From: Ashinkailepas kermadecensis
Lineage: Eukaryota > Arthropoda > Thecostraca > Neolepadidae
NCBI GenBank assembly: GCA_034440615.1
Contig: JAOTOM010004756.1
Span: 1-64,000, forward strand
Length of the DNA: 64,000 nucleotides
Direction of reading: 5' to 3'
Shown: one piece after another, positions 22,122 to 32,178 of the stretch
How positions within the stretch are numbered: the first letter of the stretch is position 1
Layout: every line of letters starts with the position of its first letter
The notes under the pieces: model-generated
Told to the model about the DNA's origin: nothing
Database searches by the model: none
The model's input: only the letters and a program-made list of their open reading frames with translations
Translations under genes and position numbers: made by a program

Positions 22122-24352
22122 TCAGCGGCGCTGGTAGCCGTATGAGTCGTGCTCGCCGTAGCCGGCGTAGGAGGAGCCGCCGTCGTGTCCCTCGCCGTAT
22201 TTGGTTGCGTGCAGTATGGGCACCTCGTAGTGCACCGGCACGGCGATCGGAATCGGCTTGGCGACTGGGTACGGCCGCGGCACTGGTACCGGCTTGGGCA
22301 CCCTGACGGGCACCACCACTTTTTTGGGTATCGGGATAGGCAGGATCACTTTGCGCGGGAAGAACTTGAAGCGTGGCAGCCAGATGGGAAAGTAGCGAAT
22401 TACCGGCTTGAAGGAGAAGAACGGCTTATAGCCGTGAACCTTGATGTGTCCGCCACCGTATCCTCCGTGGTCCCCGTATCCGCCGCCGTGACCTCTGTGA
22501 CCTCCATGCCCGCCGCCGTGACCTCCGTCGTCGGCTGAGATGGCCACCGCCAGTGCCAGCACCAGTATGACCTGTAATCGTTGGAATGTGAGTGAAACCA
22601 TTAGTATTGTAGTGGAACCGTGGACGGTATCATGTGAGTCGTGGGAGCATTGGTGGAGGAATCCCGCCAGACATTGGTGGAGGCATCCCGCCAGACATTG
22701 GTGGAGGCATCCCGCCAGACATTGGTGGAGGCATCCCGCCAGACATTGCCACCACTTGGTCAGTTCGAAACCGTGACTAAAGGCAGATCTGCAGAATCTG
22801 GGATATTACGGGAAGTAGGAAACGTCCAGCCTGATAATGCGGCTCAATGTCTTTGTCCCTCGGTACTCTTAGGGAATGGCTTCAGGCGTATCGCGTGATT
22901 TAGTGGAGTGATTCGCATTCTGTTATCAGCGAGGTCAAATTAAAATTTTGGTGCAGCTAATAACTGGAGGCTGCCTGAGAAAACGAAATTTGCAGGCTTG
23001 ATGTCTCGGCAGCGACTGAGTGGGTTTTCGGATAGTATGTAACGAGCTTTACGATATGAGGATTTGAATCATCGGTTGGCAGTACCCGGGAAGTGTCAAT
23101 CAATCAACTAGGTATGCGGTGTAGTGGTCGTTGACATCCACTGTTGCAGTGATGCTTCTAAGCTCGCAGGTCAGATGCATTACCGCACTCAATTGTCTCT
23201 TTTTTTCATGTGGACCCTGTCACGCACCCACTTTACCCCGTCCACCTCCCCCCCCACCCTCCCCCAAAAGGAACAGGCAGTAATGCGTGCTCATTTTGTG
23301 TTCATACAATTTGTTTTACTACAATGAAGGGCATGGCTACACGGTGTAAAGCTTCTACACCGTGTTCTACTCGGCATAGGAATGTTTAACAATGTTGCTA
23401 ACACGTGGCCCGAATCCATGTTAATCCGCATTATTGTTACTTTACGCACTTCTAATTAACAAGCTAATGAAATGTTAGGTTATCTCGATGCTCGGTCGAT
23501 CTAAATTGTCAAGTGACAGCTTCAAACGAGGATGGGGAATAGAGACGAAAAAAATTAGGGGCAACCCTACTTGAGATCTGGAAGGCCACGTGGTTCCCTC
23601 CAGGATGCTCGCGCGCACACCCACCTTTAATTTTTAACCAAAGGTGCATCCCCTGAGCAGAAAATGTACGCCTTCAAGACGCTCGAGTGCATCCCTACCC
23701 CCACCTTGAAGATGTGTTGCGGAAGACGCCCCTCTGAGTAGACATGACGCCCGACCAAGGGTATTCATGTACACTATCCTCCTTGTAATTTTATTAATCA
23801 GTGGCACCCATCTCGGAGAATGGAGCCCCCCCCCACCCCCAGAGAAGTCCCGGATCTACAAGTGGACAGAACTGGGGTCAAACCGCTGGAAATTCATGAT
23901 CATGCCCGCTCACGAAAACCGTACACTTCCATGTCGCGCGCTGTTTTCTTTGCCATTTATGGTCGCAAAGTGACCCAGGGGAGGGGGACAAATGTAAGTT
24001 ACATTGTTACAATCGTGTTCTTTTCACATTTTCTTTCAGGAAGTATATTGCTGTAAGGTGCATAAATCGCATTTCTTCATTAACAAAAAAAGAAGCCTGT
24101 TTGTATTATGAAATAATGGTGGAGCGTCAAAATGTATCCAGAAGATGAAGATAAAAATTTTCAAGTTCGGGTAATGCCTGCCTCAGCCACCTTTGCCGGT
24201 GCTCATGGTCAGATCTGACCTGAGTGGGCACGACTGGCCGGCGGTTGTGTCTGGATCACACTGCACCAGGGCACACACGCACACCGACAACCACCGACAA
24301 CCACGCGCTGGAACATTCGGACTGAGGAGCGTCACCGGGCACACACCTTCAT
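22122..24352 (-). CDS. Small secreted Gly/His/Pro-rich protein (cuticle-like), two exons
   Basis: Exon 2 (22571 down to the TGA at 22122-22124) follows an acceptor ending TTACAG and starts GTC ATA CTG. Exon 1 is only ATG AAG (24352-24347) followed by a GTGTGT donor, 1775 bp upstream. Both ends are phase 0. The joined N-terminus MKVILVLALAVAISA is a textbook signal peptide (cleavage expected after Ala15), much better than reading through the acceptor (MVSLTFQRLQ). The mature protein of about 136 residues has a GGH/GGY-rich stretch, a basic aromatic middle (KPFFSFKP, RFKFFPRK), a VP/KP dipeptide region (PVPVPRPYPVAKPIPI) and a tyrosine/glycine tail ending SYGYQRR. A tiny first exon encoding the first residues is the usual architecture of arthropod cuticle-protein genes. 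The low-complexity composition fits an extracellular matrix or cuticle component; a glycine-rich antimicrobial or adhesive protein is possible. No chitin-binding R&R motif is visible. Confidence 0.75.
22647..22746. repeat. 24-bp tandem repeat, four copies
   Basis: Four near-identical 24-bp units beginning CATTGGTGGAGGCATCCCGC. It lies in the intron of the minus-strand secreted-protein gene, about 80 bp from the exon 2 acceptor. Confidence 0.9.
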
Positions 24353-24372
24353 GGCTCGCTCACAGTTGGTAC

Positions 24373-24404
24373 TGATTCACTGACGCCGGCACCCACTCTA
24401 TATA
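24373..24404 (-). promoter_or_regulatory. TATA box and initiator of the secreted-protein gene
   Basis: On the minus strand TATATAG (24404-24398) is followed by TCAGT at 24375-24371. The A of this initiator (24373) lies 31 bases downstream of the first T of the TATA box, the canonical spacing, and 21 bases upstream of the ATG at 24352. TCAGT is the arthropod initiator consensus. A second TCAGT at 24383-24379 is too close to the TATA box. Confidence 0.7.
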
Positions 24405-24597
24405 CCGGACATTACCATACCATACACTACACCGGACGTGCACGTGCTGTACTTTCACCCCCCCCCTCCCCTCCCCCACGCGCTGGCAGCAGTCTCCTAC
24501 TGAGGAGACAGCACTCCGAGGAAGTGGTGTAGGAGTGGCAGGAAAGGTGTGTGTGTGTGGGGGGGGGGGAGACGATTTTCAGAAGAGTGCCAGCTTG

Positions 24598-24694
24598 TTG
24601 GGAGGGGCGCCACTGATTGACAACACTTGAAGGGTGGAGTTGGGAGGGGCGCCACTGATTGGGAACACGTGAAGGGTGGAGTTGGGAGTGGCAG
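24598..24694. repeat. 42-bp unit repeated about 2.3 times
   Basis: The unit starts TTGGGAGGGGCGCCACTGAT and ends GAAGGGTGGAG. It sits upstream of the secreted-protein promoter, next to CT- and GT-rich low-complexity runs (24457-24570). Confidence 0.8.
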
Positions 24695-25059
24695 GTATTT
24701 GAGCATCCCTGGAGGAGCGCCTTCAGCTGAATGTGTCAAGGAGGGGGAGGGGCGCACTCGAGCGTGCTGGAGAGGCACCGGGCGAGAAGCGGGAAAGACT
24801 AGTCCCCGTCCCCCTCGCTACCAAGTCCATTGCTGGCCCAGAGGTGCCACTGATACTGGCTTCTGTTCTCTCAAGTTATTTGTGTAGGTTCGTCCTAATT
24901 TGGTCGCTCTAAGCTCCGATTACTGAGGCTAAAGTCTAGAAATTGTTTAATGGCATAATTTATTTTTAAAATAAAACAAATCGGGCGAGGCTAGACAAAA
25001 CTGCGTGCGACATCGATGTGGCAGAGGTACCAAAATGCGTTCCTTCATACCAGTGATGT

Positions 25060-25482
25060 ACCTATGATTTTCGCTAGGGGGAAACGAATTTGCAGGGGCC
25101 ACCTACCACCATTAACAAGTCCGCAGATTTCGACCACTATTTTTTTCAAAGGGTCCATTTTTTTAGAAAGAATAACTCGTGATGAATAAATATAAGTGAC
25201 CCTGTAGAGAGGGCCCAATCTACCAACATCATTTCTGAGTCACCGGATTTTAACCTTAACTCCCCCATCCTGTTCAAAGGTTTTACTTTGGCATCCCTTG
25301 ATAAGTCATTTCACACTGCTGAAATTACACCCGTACAAATCACTTAACAAGTAAAATTATTCATTTTCAGGCCCTCCAGTTAATAGCGCCCGGTATACAA
25401 AACGCCAACGTTGATGCACGTGTACACCCGCCTTGAGCATTCGGCGCATTCGCAAAACTTCGTGCGACTCTCCGGTTTCTGC
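25060..25482 (+). mobile_element. Left half of a dispersed element (non-satellite domain)
   Basis: Matches 30350-30715 and the reverse complement of about 41330-41700 (shared landmarks CACTGCTGAAATTAC, CATCCTGTTC, CTCCGGTTTCTGCT). Similarity stops exactly at CTCCGGTTTCTGC, where TA and a 22-bp terminal inverted repeat begin. The missing downstream half resumes at 32181, on the far side of the insertion. Confidence 0.7.
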
Positions 25483-26282
25483 TACACTGATAAAAATATG
25501 TACACCAAACAGTGTAAGTAGAGCCAAATGATACCTACAATGTTACTCAGCAGAGCGGAACTAGTCATATCAACGCTTATCTTGGATACACAGTGAGCTA
25601 TATGGCTGCAATGATAACCCATTCCATAATGGGTGGGTATCTACACCCATTATAAGGGTTGGACAGTAGCTCCCCTTACTCCTTTGCAATTTCATTTCGC
25701 TCATCGACACCTTATCCTCGCATTTTTTTCCATCTTTAGCTGAGGCAAAGTGCCATCCGCTAGAGACATGCTACGTTAAAGAAAGAGTTACTTTAATCCG
25801 GCTTATGTGGCATCCGGTTATATCAAATATGAAAGACAGGAAAGATGAGACGCCAGAAAGCAAGGAACATGGCGTAAGGGCCGATACATACATACACAGG
25901 TGGAACATACACTGACATACATACATACACGACACTTAGAAGGACACTTGGAGGGTGGGCACTGGGCAGCATCGTAACCTCCGGAGAGGCTCCACTGCCC
26001 ACCTGCGACCTGAAAAGCGAAGCGGAGGCCCGGCGCCCAGGGCGAGTCGTGGGCGTCGGGCCCGACCTTGTATGTGTAGGTGTATGTTTGAGTTAAGTCT
26101 TGGAAAAACCTGAGAAGGTGAAAAAACCAAGCAGCTTGGAAAACCCGTAGGTAAAAAACCAAGCACAATTTATATGGAGAACCGTCCGTTATGGCCAAAT
26201 TGGATCGGTCTCTGCCTACCAAGTGTGATATAACCTATATGTATGTGTTTTGCGACGACGGAGATGATAGCGTTCGACTTCA

Positions 26283-27835
26283 AATTATTTCCTCGAGTTT
26301 GGTGTTGTGCAAGAATGTAAGTAGTAGCTCAATGAGCTCCGGGTGTTTGTCACCGAGAAGGCTTGGCAGTGAAAGTGGAGTCTGATGTTGGGCAATGTAG
26401 GAAAGAACGGGGCGACGTTGTAATTGGTAGGCAGGGCAGATAAGTAAGAAATGTTCCACAGAGTTATGTACATCACATGTTTGGCAAGGCGGAGCGCGGC
26501 GAAGTCGGCGGAGGAGGAAATCATGTGTGAGTTCGGTGTGCCCGAGTCGGAGTCGAGCAAGGAGGATCTCATGTGAGTGTGTGTGTTGCCGGGAAGAGGG
26601 CCATTTGGCGAGAAGGGGTTTAATGTGGTGTAAATGTGTAGTGTTGTGGTTCCAGCATGCCTGGAGATATGTGTTGAATAGTTGGTTGGTGAGGGACAAA
26701 AGGTCACAGGGGGGAACTGGGAGGTTGGGGGGTGGGGGGGAGGTCGATGGCTCCACGAGCGAGCTCATCCGCCCGCTCGTTGCCCGGAATCCCCATGTGG
26801 CCAGGGACCCAGAGCAGTGTGAGTTGAAGGTGAGCATGATGCGTGAGATAGAGTTGACGGATAGCGTGGAGTGTGGGGTGCGTAGTGTTGTGCATGGCTG
26901 CGAGAGCATCGACGGATGAACGTGAGTCTGTGCAGATGATTGTTGGTGTGGTGATGTGGTGTTGAACAATGTGGCTTAAACAGGCGTAGATAGCGACTAA
27001 CTCCGAGGTGTAAACATAGTGGTGTGGTGTTAATTTTATTTGGCCAAAGTTGGGACCACCACACCAGGCAGCTCCCGTACCGTCTGCGGTACGGGAGCCA
27101 TCCGTGTAGAAGTATGTGAGATGGGGGTGGGCTGCTTGATATTCGAAAAATGTCTCTTGGGTTTCGAGGGGGGAAAGTAATTTTTTGTTTTGTTGGAAGA
27201 GATATTCCAGATTGGGGTGATACATGTGCCAAAACGGGAGTAGGGGAGGCAATTTGTCTGGGATTACAGTGGGGAATTTGAGTGCGAATGTGAGGACATG
27301 GTCCAAATGTATGGCAATATTATATTTGTTCCTATTATATGAACGTCGAACGGGAGGATTCGAGAGTGCTAGGCTGACAGGGCGGTTGTGCTGTGTTGTG
27401 GTCCGAAAGTGGTATCTGACTAGTTGGAGTGTTCTGCGGTGTTGTAAGCTGGGGAGGTGGGCCTCAGCCCGGAGACTAGTGATGGGCGTGGTGCTGTGTG
27501 CTCCGGTGATGAGGCGAAGTGCATTATTCTGTATGCGTTCAAGTGTTGCGATGTGTGAAGGAGATATATGATCGAAGATAAACGCATTGTATTCCAGGAT
27601 TGAGCGAATCAGAGTAATATACATTGTGTTGAGTGTAGCCCTGTCTGCACCCCAGTCGCGACCGGAGATGCAGCGCAGGAGATTTAGACGTTTTGCGCAA
27701 CGTTGTTTTAGATAAGCAATATGGGGGCCGAAACAAAGACTTTTGTCTAGAACGATGCCAAGATAGGTGAAGGTGGTTTGGTGAGGGGTATTTGGTGTGC
27801 CTGAACACCCATATGAAATTTGTCTCATTATGATT
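26283..27835 (-). pseudogene. 5'-truncated RNase H-bearing LINE ORF2, frameshifted
   Basis: Reading on the minus strand: the reverse transcriptase thumb (TFTYLGIVLDKSLCF, then RSILEYNAFIFDH and LERIQNNALRLITGA), a linker, a complete RNase H domain (FYTDGSRTADGTGAAW with the first Asp, the TSEL glutamate, IICTDSRSSVDAL with the second Asp, and VPGHMGIPGNERADELAR with the final His/Asp), then a stop at about 26704. The family's C-terminal cysteine-histidine block (LRLGHTELTHDFLL ... CQTCDVHNSVEHFLLICP) continues in another frame down to 26283. The frames part within the G-run region 26731-26741, consistent with a one-base slip. An RNase H domain after the reverse transcriptase places it in the I/LOA/R1-type group. 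Catalytic palm and endonuclease are missing, so the copy is dead. Confidence 0.85.
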
Positions 27836-27847
27836 ACTTGTATACAT

Positions 27848-27926
27848 TGCGCATGCGCGAACAGAAGTGACGGGTGGCGTCTTCTCGCCGCCACTGTTTC
27901 AGAACACACGGCTGGAAGCAGGACAG
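27848..27926 (+). promoter_or_regulatory. Possible promoter and untranslated first exon (NRF-1 site plus strong donor)
   Basis: TGCGCATGCGCG (27848-27859) is a perfect match to the NRF-1 consensus YGCGCAYGCGCR. About 67 bp later ACAG|GTGAGT (junction 27926/27927) is a near-ideal splice donor. The interval is CpG-rich while the surroundings are not, and it starts just outside the LINE 5' truncation point. The plus-strand direction would suit an untranslated exon of a downstream gene; mitofusin, 26 kb away, is the only known candidate. This linkage is speculative. Confidence 0.3.
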
Positions 27927-28684
27927 GTGAGTTCAATATGTTATAGCTGATTGCGATGTGCTTTGTTCTTGAAATATTATGTATGCAAAGCGACAGAGGA
28001 ATAGAATGTCACAGCATAGCTGCCTTTCATAAGTATAGTCAGGTGCAATGACATGCAGCTCATCCCTATTCTGTGCCAACAAGCAAAACATGATGGGTTA
28101 CAGTTCAGGTTATCTGGACACGGATGTCGATTTCTATGCTTTTGAGGGGCTCCCCCCTATCGATGGATTTGGTCACCCTTTTTTAGATGTATCTAAGCCT
28201 CTAATTATGATAAAATACATGACACGAAGAAAGGATCAGGGAGGCCATGGCTGCTTTGAGAAGCTTAGACAGGGGCAGATAAAGGGGACACTGGAAGCAT
28301 GTTCCCCTCTCCTATGGAAGGTCTGTGACTAGCACCCGTCCAGGAAGGCTTGAGTTCACCCCTACCTAAAAAATTCCAGCCAGGCATCCCTCTGAGAGAA
28401 AAGGTACCCATTTAATGTGCTTGAGTGCAACTTGCCAAATTTTTAACCCTGAAGTGTCACTTCAGGTACTTTCACAGTGGTGCCTCTCCAGACGAAGTGC
28501 CTCCTATGACAATTCCTGGACCCACCCTTGAGCCCAGGTGAGTTAAATGTTGTTTTTTTTACTGCCTGACCTTTCCTCAGTTTTCAACTTTGAAATATTT
28601 TCATTCATGTGTGCATAGCGTTTCATAACATTTTTTAACTACATCTGCCAATGGAGTTGAAATGAAATGGAGCTATTTGAAATG
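27927..28684. other. Intergenic DNA with dispersed repeat fragments
   Basis: No gene is supported. The block 28340-28520 (CCTCTGAGAGAAAAGGTACC, GCTTGAGTGCAAC) loosely matches 23630-23700 (CCCCTGAGCAGAAAATGTAC, GCTCGAGTGCATC), so both are old copies of one repeat. Confidence 0.4.
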
Positions 28685-30100
28685 CTTGTAAACTTGCAGT
28701 TTAAGGTAATTATTGACTTCTTAGAATTTCCAATGCTTTCCAATGCAATGTGTATGGAACTTGTTAACATGATGTGACCACTCATTTCCTCTGCAAATGT
28801 ATACTTTCCAGTTGGGAGGGAAAATCTCACACAAAAAGGTGCTTGGAGTTGGGTAATATAGCATACAAAGTAGCATTCAAAGTAAGGGAAAAACATGTAA
28901 CATAACCTAATCTAACCTAGCTGAACCTTCCATGCAGGAAAACAAATTATGTATAAAAATTGCAAAAATTTCAAACAAGTTTTGTTCTCACACATTGTGT
29001 AATAAAACAACCTAACCGAACCTAGCCTGACAGGTTTTTCAAGAAAATACTGATTTTGTTGAGAAAATCTCATTTTTTGGACACATTTTCCAACTAAAAG
29101 AAGTATAACCTAACCTAACCAAACCTAACCCATTTGCTTGCTTCATGGAGGAAAAATGTGTGTACAACTTGTCTCATGGATATCCTAAGCTAAAATAATA
29201 CAGAAATGCTTGCCAACTTGATGAATATCAGGAAGACTGTTTGCAGGAATTCAACCCTGCCATCTTCTCTTTGAAGGTATGAATCAATTGCTTTACCTTT
29301 CCTCACTGTGCCATAGTTTGTGGTCTGCAGAACAACCGAAAGGTGTAACAAAATGATACAAAGCTCCAAAGCGAGTTTTTTGGGAACAAAAGCTAATACA
29401 GACATCAGATTTTTAAACAAAAAAATGGAGTTGGCAAAATTCAAGGATATTTTGTTGGAAGAATACAGTCATCACTTTTTCTGCCGCACTCCATTAGGGT
29501 TCCTTGGTCCGCCCCTGGCAAGTGAGATTGTTTGAACCAAGCACCATTTCAAAGCATTTTCCAACCAACCATTTTCAGTATTATTGAAGTTTAAGGTATC
29601 CACGAGACAAGTTTTACACACATTTTACCTCCATGAAGGAGGGGGGTTGGGTTTGGTTAGGCTTGGTTAGGCTTGGTTAGGCTTTTGTTTGAAGTTGGAA
29701 AATAATTTTTTTAAATTGGATTTGGAAACATACATTTTATTGTCTTCAAAAACAGGTCAGGATGTGGTAGTTTAGGTTAGGTTTTTAAGTTGAAAACGTT
29801 TGGGGAAAAAATTGTTTGAAAATGTACAATTTTTTTAACGAATTTGTTTTCTTGCATGAAAGGTTAGGCTAGGTTAGGCTAGTTGATGCTACATTTTTTC
29901 TTGATTTTTAAGATAACTTTTTATGCTATGTTATCCAACTCCAAGCCACTTTTTTGGTGTTATTTTGCCTCCCAACTGAAGAGTAAGCATTTGCAGAGGA
30001 AATGTGTGGTTGCATCATGTTAACCACGTTCGTTAACATTGCATGGAAAAGGAAATTCAAAGACTTCAAAAATTACCTTAAACTGCAAATTTTCCCAATT
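28685..30100. mobile_element. Long-inverted-repeat element with CCTAA/TTAGG-rich arms (copy 1)
   Basis: The left arm (about 28685-29203) and right arm (about 29578-30100) are diverged reverse complements: the left arm runs from TTGCAGTTTAAGGTAATT through CTCATTTCCTCTGCAAATG and CCTAACCTAACC to CTTGTCTCATGGATATCC; the right arm reads the same features backwards (GGTATCCACGAGACAAG, TTAGGCTTGGTTAGGC, GCAGAGGAAATG, ACCTTAAACTGC). The spacer is about 375 bp. No protein is encoded. Foldback- or MITE-like. Related copies lie at 46374-46760, 49130-50150 and 51380-53860. Confidence 0.75.
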
Positions 30101-30349
30101 TTCGAACAACTCTATTCTATCTTCTTGAAAAAAAAGTAGTTAATGATCATCCGGGGAGGATAATGCCATGGACAACAAAATCCAGGACAATATCATGATT
30201 TCTGCACTTTGTATTAGATGCTTGTTTCCACTTAAGGTTTGAAATTCCAGGAGAATGTTTGCTTAACCTACCTGGAAAGCTAACATGTACCAAGCAACTG
30301 CAATGTGCAACTTCAATGCAATTTCAAACTTCAAGGTTATAAAGCCGGA

Positions 30350-30955
30350 ACCAGTGGGATACCTAGGATTTGTGCTGGGGAGGGGGCTGATGGATTTGGA
30401 GGGTGCCCACTTACCCCAATTAAAAAAGTCCCTGGATTTGGACCACTATTTTTCAAAGGGTTTTTTATTTATTTTTAAAATAAAATAATTGGTGACCAAA
30501 TTAATTGTCCTGTGGAGACTGGAGGGGGCCCAATCTACCACCATCGCTTCTGATTCACCGGATTTCAACCCTAACTCTCCCATCCTGTTCGAAGGTCTTT
30601 ATTTTGGTATCCCTTGATAAGTCACCTCACACTGCTGAAATTACCCCTGTACAAATCGCTCAAAAATATAAAATTGGCAAATTTCAATTTCCTGCGGTTC
30701 TCCGGTTTCTGCTAGGCCTCCCATGTTTTGCTAATTGCTGTCACATGATAGTTCTGTTCCATATTTGATGTGTGAAATGCTTCGGATGGGTGTTCGCTGG
30801 GAAAATACGATTAATTCAATTCGATGATTAGTTCTCTCTTCCCACATTTTCTGCCGATTAAGAAATCCGGAGACTCGTTGAGCTTTGATGCACCTCATCT
30901 CTTTGGTTAAATATGCTCCCAGATTCATTGGTCCATTCATTCTCCCGTCCATTAG
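30350..30955 (+). mobile_element. Partial copy of the dispersed element (non-satellite domain only)
   Basis: Uninterrupted version of the segment that is split at 25482/32181: it runs from ATACCTAGGATTTGTGCTGG through CTCCGGTTTCTGCTAGGCC and CTAATTGCTGTCACATG to GATGCACCTCATCTCTTTGG. The 21-bp satellite body that follows in the other copies is absent. It serves as the empty-site reference for the TA-flanked insertion. Confidence 0.7.
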
Positions 30956-31083
30956 TTCCGGAGTTGAGGGGTTAAAAGCCTCCCAGTGATTGGTGTATAG
31001 GCGAACACGTCAACGACTGCCGGGTTAATTTGGTATCGTTGCATGGGTATCTACTCTAACAAGGCATACTGCCTTCATTGCAG

Positions 31084-31145
31084 AAAGCGCCCTCAAACAG
31101 GCCATGGCCGTGCTCCGAGAGTGTGAAGCTGACGGATTCCGCTGA
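31084..31145 (+). CDS. Possible terminal coding exon (unidentified)
   Basis: An acceptor-like TTCATTGCAG precedes a short frame SALKQAMAVLRECEADGFR ending in TGA at 31143-31145. An AATAAA lies 480 bp downstream (31626-31631). The composition is more coding-like than the surroundings, but there is no recognised family and no partner exon. It may be a gene fragment carried in the transposon-rich segment. Confidence 0.2.
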
Positions 31146-31349
31146 GCCACGAGATGGCATCCCGCACCTCCAGAAGCTGACTAGGGTACACCATATGGGT
31201 GGAGAGACAGCAGTCAAAAGTGCTGAGTCGGTTGTGCTGATGTTTATGTTGGCACACTCGGTCTTTAACTGTCAGTTTCCAAAACGTTATAGGTGTTTCT
31301 GAGCTTTCATTCAGCAATATGTGTTGGGAATTGACGATGGCATCTCAGT

Positions 31350-31515
31350 CCCGGATACGAACCTATCCTTCATCAAAAAAATTGAGTTTTGAAGTAACTA
31401 TTAGCGTAGTTCCGTACCGTAGTTCGGTGTCTCCGATAAGACCATATCCTTTATCCAAACCTGTGAGTTTTGCAGTATCTATTGAAGTAGCGTTTCTGTA
31501 CCGTAGTTCGGTAGC
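31350..31515. repeat. Imperfect direct duplication of about 80 bp
   Basis: CCGTACCGTAGTTCGGT and the preceding TGAGTTTTG-AGT-TCTATT segment occur twice (ending near 31428 and 31510) with moderate divergence. Confidence 0.6.
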
Positions 31516-32178
31516 GTAGTGGAAGCGACTTGTTTCTTCACCGGTGTGACAAGTGACGTATTAAGCAGTATTTTGACTAATGCGTTGGGCTATCTCGCTT
31601 GATATCGCATTGATCGGTTATGTTCAATAAAACTGAAAAATGAGTTGTAACTGTTTTCAGGTTTTGGCGACGTACAGTGAAAATATTCATCCTTTCAATC
31701 GTTAAATAATGGTGCGCGTTGGAGCTGCAAGGTTAATTATATGCTTATCTATCAGTGTATCATGCAAATTCTGTGCACATTTTTTAATGTAAAAAATTTA
31801 CTTTTGAAGTGTGCTACCACACCAGAGGGTGTAGAAGAACGCCCATAGTTTCGGGTGTATATCTACACCCTAAGTGTTGGGTTACTTTTGATTCAGAAGG
31901 GTGTTGTTTTGGAGCTTTCCGGGATCCATGGCCGGCTGGTGTAACACAACTACCATAATAGGTATCAACGAACACCCTTAGTGAAGTATTAATGAACCGA
32001 TGTGGTATAGAAACACTTTAGCAGGGTTACGGGAACTGAAGAGTTTGAAAAACACCCCTTTTTGAACCAGCTAATATGTTCCACGTACACCCATTATTCT
32101 GCTCACCTAACTCTTCATAAAGGTGTTGTTTTGTCGCCGTGATTTTCCGCATTATGGGTGTACATATTTTTATCAGTG

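Larger units (their letters stand above)
25485..32178. mobile_element. 6.7-kb segment with 22-bp terminal inverted repeats and TA flanks
   Basis: 25485-25506 begins CACTGATAAAAATATG, and 32157-32178 is its perfect 22-bp reverse complement ending CATATTTTTATCAGTG. TA precedes the left end (25483-25484) and follows the right end (32179-32180), as expected for a TA target-site duplication of Tc1/mariner-like transposons. The flanks are the two halves of the dispersed element, matching neighbouring uninterrupted copies. Inside there is no recognisable transposase; it contains a LINE remnant (26283-27835), a long-inverted-repeat element (28685-30100) and another copy of the dispersed element (30350-30955). 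It is either a non-autonomous element that has taken on nested insertions or two related MITEs at the edges of a rearranged segment. Confidence 0.55.

Noticed and set aside
30505..30768. Conserved protein in the dispersed element (VSLDKSP-TAEITP-Q shared with 41259-41510)
   Set aside because: The third copy has a stop in this frame and substitutions between copies are not biased to synonymous sites. Shared ancestry of the repeat explains the similarity.
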